Part shown: in pieces, positions 43,701 through 51,491 of the stretch
How the letters are laid out: the number at the start of each line of letters is the position of its first letter
Position numbering within the stretch: the first letter of the stretch is position 1
NCBI GenBank assembly: GCA_024233835.1
Contig: JACKPC010000003.1
Location: forward strand, 590,501 to 654,500
Direction of reading: 5' to 3'
DNA: 64,000 nt
From: Leptospiraceae bacterium
Lineage (GTDB): Bacteria; Spirochaetota; Leptospiria; Leptospirales; Leptospiraceae
Program-made: the position numbers and the translations under genes
Notes under the pieces: model-generated
Told to the model about the DNA's origin: nothing
Seen by the model: only the letters and a program-made list of their open reading frames with translations
The model's database searches: none

Positions 43701-45723
43701 TGATTCGAATCGGTATTTTAATAAAACTTACAAACATCTAAAGAAGAATTCTGATCTTATATTTGATGTTAAAGATATAAATCAGAAATTTGGAGATTCG
43801 ATTACCAGCTTAGTATCTATTATTGAATATGGTGTTCTATTAATACAGTTTCAAGAGGAAGTATTTCATTCAACTAATTCTATATTTCGAAAGCTGGAAG
43901 AAGAATTGCAAAAGGATCTATTTGATCTTCTTGATAGCTTACGAATACAACGAGAAAACGAAATTACAAGGCCCCAAGCCGGATCTTCCGAAGCTTCAAG
44001 TTATTATGAATTTGAGTTTGAATTAGATCGTTATCTTGGAATTTATAAACGAGCATTGAGAATATTATTAAATAATCTACCGGTTTCTCTTGAAGTTATG
44101 AATGAAGCTTCTATTAACAAAATTGCAAACGGAGAAATTGATACACCTGAGATGATGCTTGTTCCTCTTAGAAAATATATGCAGCATATTTTGGATTCAG
44201 ATATTATTATGGAAGTAGAACATAGCTTAGAAGAAATTTCTACATACGTATATGAGTATATAGCAAAAATCAAAGCTATTGATAATAAACTGATTTCCGA
44301 AATGACGAAATCGGGTATTATGAAAAAGCAGGTTCAGAAAAAAGTCTTATCAGAAAACTTCTCTTATTGGGAACTTGAACGGAAAGCCTTTGAAGAAAAA
44401 AGTAAAGAGACTCAGAGGAACTTGGATAATATCATACTACAATCTTTTTCAAAGATTGATATCTATCATTTGATCCGGGAATCAGAATCACTGGGTTATA
44501 TTGTGAAACGAAAAGAAAGAACGAGATACTATAAAAGAGTTTTTCAGTCAATTTCTTCCATGTTTACAGGTTTTCTGGTCAGGTTATTACATCTAAAAAA
44601 TAAAGTGATTGTATCTTCCGGAATGGTTTCTGTTGTAAAAAGTCAGGAAGATATTTACCAGTCTTTAAGAAGGACTGTCTTAGAGAATACCTTAAACAAA
44701 GCTGTTTCAAAAGCTCTTCCATTTTATTATCAGAATGTATTTTTAGGAAAAGAAACTTTTTCTAAAGATATTTTTATCAAAAGAGAAAAAGAAATTCAGG
44801 AAGCAATAAAAATTTTAGAAGGCAATGCAGGTGGAATTTTCGTTGTTCACGGATATCCGGAATCAGGAAAAACCTGGTTAATGAGATACTTATCTGAAAG
44901 TATTACCGGGAAAGATATGAGACTTTATTTAAATCCTGAAAATATACCCTATAGGGAATTACAGGATTTTTATCGCTTATTAAACCGTCAGACCGGACTG
45001 CAAAAAAATCAGGTGCAGGAATTTCTTTCTCGGCTGGATCTTATCATGATTGATGATTTGGAATTATTCTGGCAAAGAAAAGAGAATATGAATAAAGTCT
45101 TAAAAGAGATATATGAAATATTCGAAAATAATGATAAGCAGGTTCTCATTATTTGCAGTATGAATACATACGCTTACAAACTGATGAGAAAGACCACCGG
45201 GATAGATAGTTATACTCTAGGTTCTATTGAGTGTTCTCCTTTTACCTCGGAAGAATTGATGAATTCCATTTTACCCAAACACCGTGTAAGCGGATATGGC
45301 TTAAATTTGGAGGCCAGAGAAGAGGAAGACATATCTTCTTTTCAATACGCCAGATTTTTCAATAAACTTTTTAATCGTTCCTTTGGTATTATTGGTTATT
45401 CTCTTCGTCTCTGGATATTATCTATTCAAAAAGTAGAACGAAGTACAATATTTCTGGACATGAAGAATTTATCTCAGACTGAAGTATTAGAAGACTTACC
45501 CGTACTTTGGGAAGTATTGGTTACTCAACTTATACTTTATAAATCTGCTTCAGAAGACGAGTTAATTAGTTTATTAGGAGAGTCTAAAGAAGAGATCAAG
45601 AAGGCATTAAACGGAATGCTCAGATTAAACATTCTTATTCAGCAACAATCTTTTTACTTTTCCTTGAACCCGGCATTACAAATTCAAATAATACGGGCAT
45701 TTCAAAAAAAAGGGATACTCTAA
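40738..45723 (+). CDS. SLC12-like cation-chloride/amino-acid permease fused to a helical region and P-loop ATPase
   Basis: At 1661 residues this is far longer than its family. Residues 1-410 hold about twelve membrane segments of an APC-type permease; the start GVFTPSILTILGVIMYLRLPWIVG is characteristic of SLC12-like cation-chloride cotransporters. Residues about 450-700 resemble the SLC12 C-terminal domain (NILLFSGGTESRPYLVQL). Residues about 740-1340 are a long helical, Lys/Glu-rich region, probably coiled coil. Residues about 1350-1661 form a P-loop NTPase: Walker A GYPESGKT at 1372-1379, and a Walker B-like LIMIDDLELFW near 1438. The C-terminus may be a winged helix. I know of no family with this order. 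The next gene starts one base inside the TAA stop. Confidence 0.85.
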   Translation: MKKYNTFAGVFTPSILTILGVIMYLRLPWIVGQGGLWMSIGIIVVAHIISFTTGLSVASIATDKKVKAGGSYYMISRSLGLPIGGTLGIALFVGMSFSISLYLIGFSESFLSFWGMEKSIHNIRLVGSASLFIVAVITIISTSLAMKTQYLIMTAILVSLVSVIFGKSNNPGFVPHLKPLPGAESFATLFGIFFPAVTGFEAGVSMSGDLQNPKRSIPIGTITAIIVGFIVYLGLAVFFAYRVDSKALSSDGDVLQKISFSVPLLLAGIWGATISSAIGSILGAPRVLQATSMDRITPSIFARGYGKTEEPRNALLLTIFIAEVGILIGELEIIARVVSMFFITAYGFLNLSCVIENWVSPDFRPEFKIPSWVGLLGTITCLIIMIQLDLLAMLGATFIMSLLFLYIKKRELNLEGGDALKSIWSSLVRYGLYNLSHGSMHQRNWRPNILLFSGGTESRPYLVQLSRALADKRGIITNFHLLEKKDENPVARSRILSDEAEESEGIFTRVMECEDVYGEISQISRFHGFSGIEPNTVFLGRAKNLSNAEKFAELICDFENMDYNVLMLDYNKERGFGDMSSVDIWWSGHGNNLSFAFSLARYLQSSVSWSSAEFRFLLISSDRSKLESMGLRLESILAEYRLHGKVKVIYNEDNKRPFYDVIQEESRGTDLVFLGLPNYRMEDVFSIDRKISHFSKSLGSILWIKASSYFHRISFGSSVVEKKKEVEQESLPGYDFGNHPIIKDLLNSNLKNLENLLIQFYDSSFSSFYDGQYYFLKKFRDEIEKTYKEIHHPPKVKKSIDYLDVDLYELLYSYGKEELVSVLEIMKQNEETAIHKLNDYLRSLPSRVSISKRVEDLKKEYEGAFSEKFLGIFPKKKHNYSIQYREIMRYFIDEFISSEVKYYSRKILEQSYEMLQEIYKLRTFVTEEKCKEFNKKEKQNRQKLFIQYLEETDILLLNIGKEELLNKKKLLSGVRVFLQRSRDIFEHPDSNRYFNKTYKHLKKNSDLIFDVKDINQKFGDSITSLVSIIEYGVLLIQFQEEVFHSTNSIFRKLEEELQKDLFDLLDSLRIQRENEITRPQAGSSEASSYYEFEFELDRYLGIYKRALRILLNNLPVSLEVMNEASINKIANGEIDTPEMMLVPLRKYMQHILDSDIIMEVEHSLEEISTYVYEYIAKIKAIDNKLISEMTKSGIMKKQVQKKVLSENFSYWELERKAFEEKSKETQRNLDNIILQSFSKIDIYHLIRESESLGYIVKRKERTRYYKRVFQSISSMFTGFLVRLLHLKNKVIVSSGMVSVVKSQEDIYQSLRRTVLENTLNKAVSKALPFYYQNVFLGKETFSKDIFIKREKEIQEAIKILEGNAGGIFVVHGYPESGKTWLMRYLSESITGKDMRLYLNPENIPYRELQDFYRLLNRQTGLQKNQVQEFLSRLDLIMIDDLELFWQRKENMNKVLKEIYEIFENNDKQVLIICSMNTYAYKLMRKTTGIDSYTLGSIECSPFTSEELMNSILPKHRVSGYGLNLEAREEEDISSFQYARFFNKLFNRSFGIIGYSLRLWILSIQKVERSTIFLDMKNLSQTEVLEDLPVLWEVLVTQLILYKSASEDELISLLGESKEEIKKALNGMLRLNILIQQQSFYFSLNPALQIQIIRAFQKKGIL

Positions 45724-46481
45724 TGGAACTATTTCGTCTTCAGGTCTCAATGATAGCCTTATTGGAGTTTCTTATAGTGATGACTCCATTAAGTGTATTA
45801 TCCCTGCTTATATACAGATTTTTATCAGGAGTGTATACCAGGAATCGTCTATTACGAAAAATATACCGTATTTATCCGATTTTACTGGTACCGGGATATT
45901 TTATAATATTTTTATATTTCTCTTATAGAGTATTAGAATATAGTCCTATATATTATTTTTTTCTTTTCTTTTTCTGTCTGGGTTTCGTGTTTTTTCTATC
46001 CCGAAATTTTATAAAGGATTTGTTTACAGGGATGATACTTACTTCTGAAAATCGCTGGGAAGCCGGATTACAATTAAAACTGGATGAAGTCGAAGGGGAA
46101 CTAAAAAAAGTAGGTTTTTTTGCATTGGAACTTTTACAGAAAGATGGTTCGAGAGTTCGAATTCCCTATAGGCTTTTGTTGGAGAAACAATTTGTGGTTA
46201 GAAGTGGAAGAAAAGAGGAATTGCGAGGTCACACTTTTGAATTGATTTGCGAAAAAGGAACCAGATACAGTAGCATCGAGAGAAAAATTATGGAGATTAT
46301 TTATAATTACCCCTGGACATCCCTGGCCAGAGAACCTATTATTAAAAATATCTCCAGACCGGGGGGAGAATTGGAACTTGAAATAACAGTTTATACCCTG
46401 GGCAATACAAATTATAATGAATTAGAAAAAAAAATTATCTCAGGTATTACCCGTGACCCAAAAAAAGAAGGAAATCGATAA
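45723..46481 (+). CDS. MscS-like mechanosensitive channel family protein
   Basis: The 252-residue protein has three hydrophobic segments (about 8-30, 43-65 and 75-95). A segment NFIKDLFTGMILTSENRWEAG follows, then DEVEGELKKVGFFALELLQKDGSRVRIPYRLLLEK. This order is the pore-lining helix and beta domain of MscS-type channels, though the pore motif is divergent. Such channels release ions when the membrane is stretched. Its ATG overlaps the stop of the giant transporter gene (TAATG), so the two are translated together and probably act together in ion or volume control. The family call is made from pattern, not alignment. Confidence 0.72.
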   Translation: MELFRLQVSMIALLEFLIVMTPLSVLSLLIYRFLSGVYTRNRLLRKIYRIYPILLVPGYFIIFLYFSYRVLEYSPIYYFFLFFFCLGFVFFLSRNFIKDLFTGMILTSENRWEAGLQLKLDEVEGELKKVGFFALELLQKDGSRVRIPYRLLLEKQFVVRSGRKEELRGHTFELICEKGTRYSSIERKIMEIIYNYPWTSLAREPIIKNISRPGGELELEITVYTLGNTNYNELEKKIISGITRDPKKEGNR

Positions 46482-46484
46482 GAA

Positions 46485-46721
46485 TTAATTATCTTTTTGC
46501 TCTGCTTTGGCCCAGAGTTCTTTGAAGACAATCTCGCTGACTGTTTCGCAGAGTTCGGGCTTGTAAAGCTTCTTAACCGGTGGTTTGGGATAGATGTGGA
46601 TTTCATCTATATCGGGAATGCTGGTGAGCATACGGATAATTTTATCACTTTCGTCGATCTCGTACATGGTATGAGAGATTCCTTTGGAAGGAATAATTTG
46701 GGAGCTTGATAGATATTTCAT
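46485..46721 (-). CDS. Small hypothetical protein
   Basis: The 78-residue protein has no signal or membrane segment. It has a balanced composition with PDIDEIHIYPKPPVKKLYKPELCETVSEI in the middle. I recognise no family. It ends 3 bases from the convergent MscS-like gene and is divergent from coaE. No strong ribosome site is seen, so its reality rests on protein-like composition; the overlapping plus-strand frame looks like a shadow. Confidence 0.55.
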   Translation of the reverse strand: MKYLSSSQIIPSKGISHTMYEIDESDKIIRMLTSIPDIDEIHIYPKPPVKKLYKPELCETVSEIVFKELWAKAEQKDN

Positions 46722-46820
46722 GGGAAGAGCCTTTAATTTTATTTACTCGTACAGGACTTTCTATTTTTATGAACCATGTAAGTTTTATAAGTCCTGCCGT
46801 CAAGGCTAAGATCAAGGAAA

Positions 46821-47453
46821 ATGGTAATGCTTAAAACCTGGAAAGAAAGGTTTGTTCTCGGAATCACCGGAATCATTGGAAGTGGAAAGTCGAGTGTTTC
46901 TAAACTCATGGAGGAGTTGGGAGCCTTTCGGATAAATGCTGATGAACTGGCGAGGTTCTATTCATCTGAAAAATCTCCCATATTAAAAGACATTGAGGAC
47001 ATAGTGGGTGTGCCTATTTTGGATGAAAAAGGGAGCCCGGATAGGAAAATTATCGCGTCGATAGTTTTTTCGGAACCTCAAAAATTAAAAGCTTTAAATG
47101 ATTTGATCCATCCTCTTGTCCGGAAAGAGGCGATAAATCTTATTGAATCACAGACGGGTGGTAGGATTGTAGTGTATGAAGTTCCCTTACTCTTTGAATC
47201 AGGGGCCGATGCACTCTGTGATGCCACTTTAACCGTAGCAGTTGAGGAATCGATTGCACAGGAAAGGGTTCAAAAAAGAGACGGAATGAATGAATCTGAA
47301 TTTCGGGCTCGACTGTCTAAACAGATGAATCTTAAGAAAAAACTAGAACTCTCCGATTTTATAATCAATAATAACGGGGATTTATCGATTTTAAAGAAAG
47401 AGTGCGAAAATATTTATCACACAATAAATCAATATAAAGGACTGAGTGAATGA
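46821..47453 (+). CDS. coaE: Dephospho-CoA kinase
   Basis: The 210-residue protein phosphorylates the 3'-hydroxyl of dephospho-CoA, the last step of coenzyme A synthesis. The P-loop is GITGIIGSGKSSV (residues 16-28), followed by INADELA, where Asp binds the substrate, and VYEVPLLFESGAD and QERVQKRDGMNESEFRARLSKQM, all conserved. An in-frame ATG is also found two codons later. Its TGA overlaps the ATG of the SPOR gene (ATGA). Confidence 0.94.
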   Translation: MVMLKTWKERFVLGITGIIGSGKSSVSKLMEELGAFRINADELARFYSSEKSPILKDIEDIVGVPILDEKGSPDRKIIASIVFSEPQKLKALNDLIHPLVRKEAINLIESQTGGRIVVYEVPLLFESGADALCDATLTVAVEESIAQERVQKRDGMNESEFRARLSKQMNLKKKLELSDFIINNNGDLSILKKECENIYHTINQYKGLSE

Positions 47454-48115
47454 AGGAGAGGACATTTTATACATTTAACCTCGATGTAAAACGGATTGCA
47501 ATTCTGTTGTTTATTCTTGTGGTTATCATAGCTTATGTATTCATGCTGGGAAGAAGTTTTGGTAAAAAGAGTGCTGCCAGTAAAGATAAAGAGAATACTA
47601 CTCCCATTACAACGGAAGACAAGAATAACGAAAAGGCTAAAATAAAAGAAGGAACGAACCCTCAGGTCAATCCTGTAGGAAATCCTGATTCGTCTAAAAC
47701 CGATGAAGTAAAAGTTCCAACGGATGATTCAAATACGGTTCATGACAAAAAAGAGCTGGAAAATTCTACTGTAGTGACAGATGAAAAGTCTACGGTCATT
47801 GAAAAAGCTCCTACTGAAACCAAGAAAACTACGAAAAAGAAAGCCAAGAAAGTCGCCAAAAAGAAGAAAGCTTCTTCTTATTATTTTACACTTCAACTTG
47901 GAGCATTCAGTACAGTAGAAGGAGCAACAAAGCTAAAAAACTCAATCATCAATAATAACAAAATTGATGATTTTCCTTTTATTGATAGAAGTGGTGATTT
48001 TTTTGTCGTTCGTCTGGGTAGAAAAAATACTAAGGAAGAGTTAGATAAGATTAAAGCCAGCCTGGAACCTGCCTTATCTGAAGTCGCCAGAGTAAAACGA
48101 ATCTCTGCAAAATAA
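47450..48115 (+). CDS. SPOR-domain membrane protein
   Basis: The 221-residue protein has one membrane helix at about 14-36 (AILLFILVVIIAYVFMLG), a long low-complexity linker rich in Lys, Thr and Glu (about 40-145), and a C-terminal SPOR domain: YYFTLQLGAFSTVEGATKL and FFVVRLGRKNTKEELDKI. SPOR domains bind peptidoglycan stripped of stem peptides at the division site. It is coupled to coaE by ATGA. A convergent hairpin follows. Confidence 0.9.
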   Translation: MKERTFYTFNLDVKRIAILLFILVVIIAYVFMLGRSFGKKSAASKDKENTTPITTEDKNNEKAKIKEGTNPQVNPVGNPDSSKTDEVKVPTDDSNTVHDKKELENSTVVTDEKSTVIEKAPTETKKTTKKKAKKVAKKKKASSYYFTLQLGAFSTVEGATKLKNSIINNNKIDDFPFIDRSGDFFVVRLGRKNTKEELDKIKASLEPALSEVARVKRISAK

Positions 48116-48161
48116 TGTAATTGGGAAGGAGACCCATGTTTTGGAGGCGACCCACGATTTT

Positions 48162-48187
48162 AAGGCGACTCTCCGGAGGGTCGCCTT
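48162..48187. terminator. Near-palindromic hairpin between convergent genes
   Basis: AAGGCGACTCTCC pairs with GGAGGGTCGCCTT along all 13 positions, with two G-T pairs. It lies between the SPOR gene and ychF and could end both. Preceding units GGAGACCCATG and GGCGACCCACG look like imperfect copies of its arm. Confidence 0.65.
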
Positions 48188-48204
48188 CATTGCGTGGATA
48201 TAAT

Positions 48205-49305
48205 CTAAGCATTTACCCGGAAAAAGATAACATCCCCATCCTTGACGATATAATCTTTTCCTTCAATACGAAGCTTTCCTTCTTCTTTTACTTTAGCAGG
48301 TGAACCGGTGCGATTTACATCTTCAAAAGTCATAACTTCAGCCCGAATATACCCTTTCTCGAAATCAGAGTGAATAACAGAGGCTGCTTTGGGTCCTGTA
48401 CTGTTTCTTTGAGTTGTCCAGGCTCGAACTTCCTTTTCACCGGCGGTTAAAAAAGTGATGAGATTTAAAAGATGGTAGGCTGCTTTCACCATCCTGTCCA
48501 GTCCGCTCTCGGTTTCTCCCAGTTCTTCGAGGAATGCGAGTTGTTCTTCTTTTTCCAATCCGGAGAGTTCTTCTTCGATTTTGCCGGAAAGGACAACCAC
48601 TTCCGAGTTTTCTTTTTCTGCTAATTCTCGGATTTGTTTGACGAAAGGATTTTCATCTTTCTTGGAAATCTCGGATTCATGAATATTTGCACAGTATAAA
48701 ACCGGTTTAATCGTAATTAGATTAAAGCGTTTTGCGATCTTTTTTTCATCTTCATTGAGTTCTACACTTCTTGCCGGGTTTCCGGTTTTTAAAGCTTCGA
48801 GGATTTTCTCCATAACAGAGGAGATTTCTTTAGCTTCTTTATTACCTGAACGTGCTGATTTAATAATCTTCTGGTATTGCTTGTCTAAGCTATCGAGATC
48901 GGCAAGAATAAGCTCGTAGTTAATTACACTGATGTCATCTGCCGGATCAATTTTCCCGTGAACATGGGTGATATTTTCGTCTTCAAAGGCTCTTACCACA
49001 TGACAGATAGCGTCTACTTCCCGGATATGAGAAAGAAACTGGTTTCCCAATCCTTCTCCCTGACTTGCACCTTTTACCAGTCCGGCGATATCTACAAATT
49101 CAATAAAAGTAGGTATGACCTTTTCCGGTTTATAGATTTCTGCTAAACGTTCCAGTCTGTAATCAGGAACTTCCACGATCCCTTTGTTAGGTTCTATGGT
49201 GCAAAAGGGATAATTGGCCATTTCTGCACCGGCTTTGGTGATTGCATTAAAAATGGTAGACTTACCTACATTGGGTAGCCCGACGATTCCGCAATTTAAA
49301 CTCAT
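48205..49305 (-). CDS. ychF: Ribosome-associated Obg-family GTPase/ATPase YchF
   Basis: The 366-residue protein has the P-loop GLPNVGKST (8-16), the switch segment YPFCTIEPNKGIVEVPD, the G3 motif DIAGLVKGASQGEGLGNQFLSHIRE, and a TGS domain at the end (YIVKDGDVIFFRVNA). YchF prefers ATP over GTP because its G4 motif is NxxE-like (here CANIHESE), and it binds ribosomes. It is a member of the core bacterial set. CGGAG precedes the ATG by five to six bases. It follows a secreted unknown by 29 bases. Confidence 0.95.
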   Translation of the reverse strand: MSLNCGIVGLPNVGKSTIFNAITKAGAEMANYPFCTIEPNKGIVEVPDYRLERLAEIYKPEKVIPTFIEFVDIAGLVKGASQGEGLGNQFLSHIREVDAICHVVRAFEDENITHVHGKIDPADDISVINYELILADLDSLDKQYQKIIKSARSGNKEAKEISSVMEKILEALKTGNPARSVELNEDEKKIAKRFNLITIKPVLYCANIHESEISKKDENPFVKQIRELAEKENSEVVVLSGKIEEELSGLEKEEQLAFLEELGETESGLDRMVKAAYHLLNLITFLTAGEKEVRAWTTQRNSTGPKAASVIHSDFEKGYIRAEVMTFEDVNRTGSPAKVKEEGKLRIEGKDYIVKDGDVIFFRVNA

Positions 49306-49334
49306 AAAAACTCCGCTGAATTGCTATGTTTTTA

Positions 49335-50120
49335 TCAGGGCTTAATTTTTCTATCAGGTTTTACCCAGGAACGCTCTCTATCTTTTGTATTCAGGGGAAG
49401 AAATTCGTGTTGGTTTCGAATCAGCCTTCCTTCTCGGAAATAAAGGCTTATTTTGCCGATATAACCGGGCTCTTTTGAGCAGGATGCGTAATAATGGTTT
49501 TTATAAAAAGAGTAGGAGAGGTCTTTTGCATCCCGAAAGATGAAAAAAACAGGGTTCTGGCTTCGGGAAAGAATGGTATAATCGGTTGGGAGTTCTCCTC
49601 TTTGCAGGAAAACAACACTCAAATTAAACTCATCTGCATTGATTTTTCCACTAAAACGGGTGCTTACACTGGAGAAGAGGAAAGTTTCATCCTTCCGGGA
49701 GAAGATTTTTTCTCCCGGTATTTTCAGGTTATTTTCCCGGTGAGAAAAAATAGGATACAGACCGGTAAGTGGATTATCACCCGTTTCTAAAAGTTTCAGG
49801 TCAGAAGCTGAAAGAAAAAGGGCATCAAAACCTGTCTTTTGATACTCGTGAAGAAGGGAATTCGAATTTTCAGCGGAAGAAAGAATGTCTCCGGTTCCGA
49901 AAAGAAAGACCTTTCCGTATTTCCCGAAGATTCTGGCTTCTTCTCTGCGCTTGTACTCCGAAAGGGTGGATAAACCGAGGCTTCCATCTTTTTCGAAGTG
50001 AAGAATCGATGCTGGATCACAGACGTATAAAAAGGTATAAGCCCTGTCCTCGATGGAAACAGGCTTTCCGCTGAATAGAAGAAATAGGGACATTAAGATA
50101 GGAAAAAGCCATTTGAACAT
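49335..50120 (-). CDS. Secreted protein, possibly a degenerate 5'-nucleotidase-like fold
   Basis: The 261-residue protein has a signal peptide (about 1-20). The segment AYTFLYVCDPASILHF, then KYGKVFLFGTGDILSSAENS, then YQKTGFDALFLSASDLKLLE follows the order of the metallophosphatase/5'-nucleotidase fold. There, a start DxH, a GD and a GNHE motif bind metal. Here the GNHE position reads SASD, and no His cluster is seen, so catalysis is unlikely. This is a pattern-based guess. It lies upstream of ychF in the same direction. Confidence 0.6.
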   Translation of the reverse strand: MFKWLFPILMSLFLLFSGKPVSIEDRAYTFLYVCDPASILHFEKDGSLGLSTLSEYKRREEARIFGKYGKVFLFGTGDILSSAENSNSLLHEYQKTGFDALFLSASDLKLLETGDNPLTGLYPIFSHRENNLKIPGEKIFSRKDETFLFSSVSTRFSGKINADEFNLSVVFLQRGELPTDYTILSRSQNPVFFIFRDAKDLSYSFYKNHYYASCSKEPGYIGKISLYFREGRLIRNQHEFLPLNTKDRERSWVKPDRKIKP

Positions 50121-50186
50121 AGTACTATATTATCTATCATTTTTAAGTGTAACTCAAACTTTTTCCTTTAAATTAGTGGGGAGCTT

Positions 50187-50283
50187 GAGCGGCTCACACA
50201 GAAGATACGAGCGGCTCACACGGAAGATACGAGCGGCTCACACAGGAAATACGAGTGGCTCATATAGGAAATACGAGTGGCTG
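50187..50283. repeat. Minisatellite, 4.4 units of 22 bp
   Basis: Units start at 50187, 50209, 50231, 50253 and 50275 (the last is partial). The unit is of the type GAGCGGCTCACACAGAAGAT plus two bases. Units 3-5 drift to GAGTGGCTCATATAGG. They lie between the start of a secreted unknown gene and the end of a Nudix gene. Confidence 0.9.
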
Positions 50284-50322
50284 GTCATGAAACATACAAA
50301 AATATTGGAGATTTAATAATCA

Positions 50323-50889
50323 TTATCCTGAAATCGGATATTTAAGAAAATACCATCCGATAGCTGCTACACACATAGGATGATGTATCTTATTTTGTTC
50401 GAGTAAGACAGGTAATTCTTTTAGATCCACTTCTATTACTTCGATATCTTCGTGAGGATCGAAATTTTGTACACTTGTTTTTTCTGCATCCCTCGCAATA
50501 AAGAAGTCACACCAATTATTGAGTATAGCCGGATTTCCACTGGCTTTGCCGAGGTATTCCCAGGTTTTAGAAGTGTAGCCGGTTTCTTCTTGTAGTTCTT
50601 TTTGTCCGGCTTGAAGGGAAGCTGAATTTCCTTCTGTCTCTACAATTCCACCCGGTATTTCGAGACTGTAATCATTGATTCCATGACGATACTGTTTTAC
50701 CAGGACTACTTTATTCTCTTTTGTGATAGGAATTACATTTACCCAGTTTCTGGTTTCTATAACATAAAATTCTCCCTGTATTTTGTCATCGGGAGAACTT
50801 GCATCACGACTGATAAGAGTAAAGATTCGGTTAGATGATAAGACTTTGCGATTCGATAGTTTCCATTTTAAGTCCATAGTTTTCCTCAT
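50323..50889 (-). CDS. Nudix hydrolase (ADP-ribose pyrophosphatase-like)
   Basis: The 188-residue protein shows the Nudix pattern: VVLVKQYRHGINDYSLEIPGG, then a box ending QKELQEETGY. The metal-binding Glu pair EE is present, while the usual Arg before it is Lys. The box is about two residues longer than the common form between the Gly-Gly and the Glu-Leu, so its fit should be checked. The group splits nucleoside diphosphate-linked compounds such as ADP-ribose. Its ATG overlaps the stop of the upstream gene (ATGA), so it is the last gene of a three-gene operon. An alternative ATG lies four codons inside. Confidence 0.86.
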   Translation of the reverse strand: MRKTMDLKWKLSNRKVLSSNRIFTLISRDASSPDDKIQGEFYVIETRNWVNVIPITKENKVVLVKQYRHGINDYSLEIPGGIVETEGNSASLQAGQKELQEETGYTSKTWEYLGKASGNPAILNNWCDFFIARDAEKTSVQNFDPHEDIEVIEVDLKELPVLLEQNKIHHPMCVAAIGWYFLKYPISG

Positions 50890-51491
50890 TCTAATACAGG
50901 TACTCGAAATTCCCCGTTTTTAATTTCTTCAATTCGAGCTTCGAGGTTGTTGGAGAACTTCACTTTCCCGAAAAATATGCCCTGTATTTCAATCACTCTT
51001 TTTTCCTTTTTTATGAGCTTTATTTGAAATACTAATTCGGTTCCACCCATATTCTGATTGGGTACTACATCTACTTCGCTCGCCAGCCTCTGATGTCTGC
51101 GTAGTTCTCCGTAAGGAAGGGAAGCTGTATCAGGTAGAAAGTCTACAGAGCTTTCTACAAAATAGTTATTATCGATGTGCCTAAAAGCAAGTTTTATAGG
51201 ATGTAGATTCGAGCTAAATTTGTAAAGAAGCTGGTTTTTTTTTCTTGTCTTTGCTTTTCCCTGAAGAAAGAAATAAGTTTTTTGATAAGGGTCTTCAAAT
51301 CCTATAATGAATTCCTTATTTTTTCCCTCTCGTTTTATTATACCCACACCTTTTTTATAAAAGCGATGATAATTTCGTCCTGCTTCAAATTGAATGGTTC
51401 CAATATTCAAATCATCCGGTGAGGCAAAGAGAGGATAAATATATACGAAACTTAACAAAGAAAATAGGGCTATGTATTTATTTAGATTCAT
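50886..51491 (-). CDS. Secreted protein, function unknown
   Basis: The 201-residue protein has a signal peptide (about 1-23, ending LFASPDD). The rest is strand-rich and Lys-rich, without Cys and without a motif I recognise. It starts 14 bases inside the end of the YD-repeat gene and ends inside the Nudix start, so the three genes form one tightly overlapped operon. A role in the periplasm or at the surface together with the repeat protein is inferred from context alone. Confidence 0.72.
   Translation of the reverse strand: MNLNKYIALFSLLSFVYIYPLFASPDDLNIGTIQFEAGRNYHRFYKKGVGIIKREGKNKEFIIGFEDPYQKTYFFLQGKAKTRKKNQLLYKFSSNLHPIKLAFRHIDNNYFVESSVDFLPDTASLPYGELRRHQRLASEVDVVPNQNMGGTELVFQIKLIKKEKRVIEIQGIFFGKVKFSNNLEARIEEIKNGEFRVPVLE

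Noticed and set aside
46497..46709. 70-codon plus-strand frame opposite the small minus-strand gene
   Set aside because: Its composition is poor (many Phe and Asn), and the opposite frame looks like a real protein.
50187..50283. Possible CRISPR array
   Set aside because: Contiguous 22-bp units with no spacers and no cas genes.
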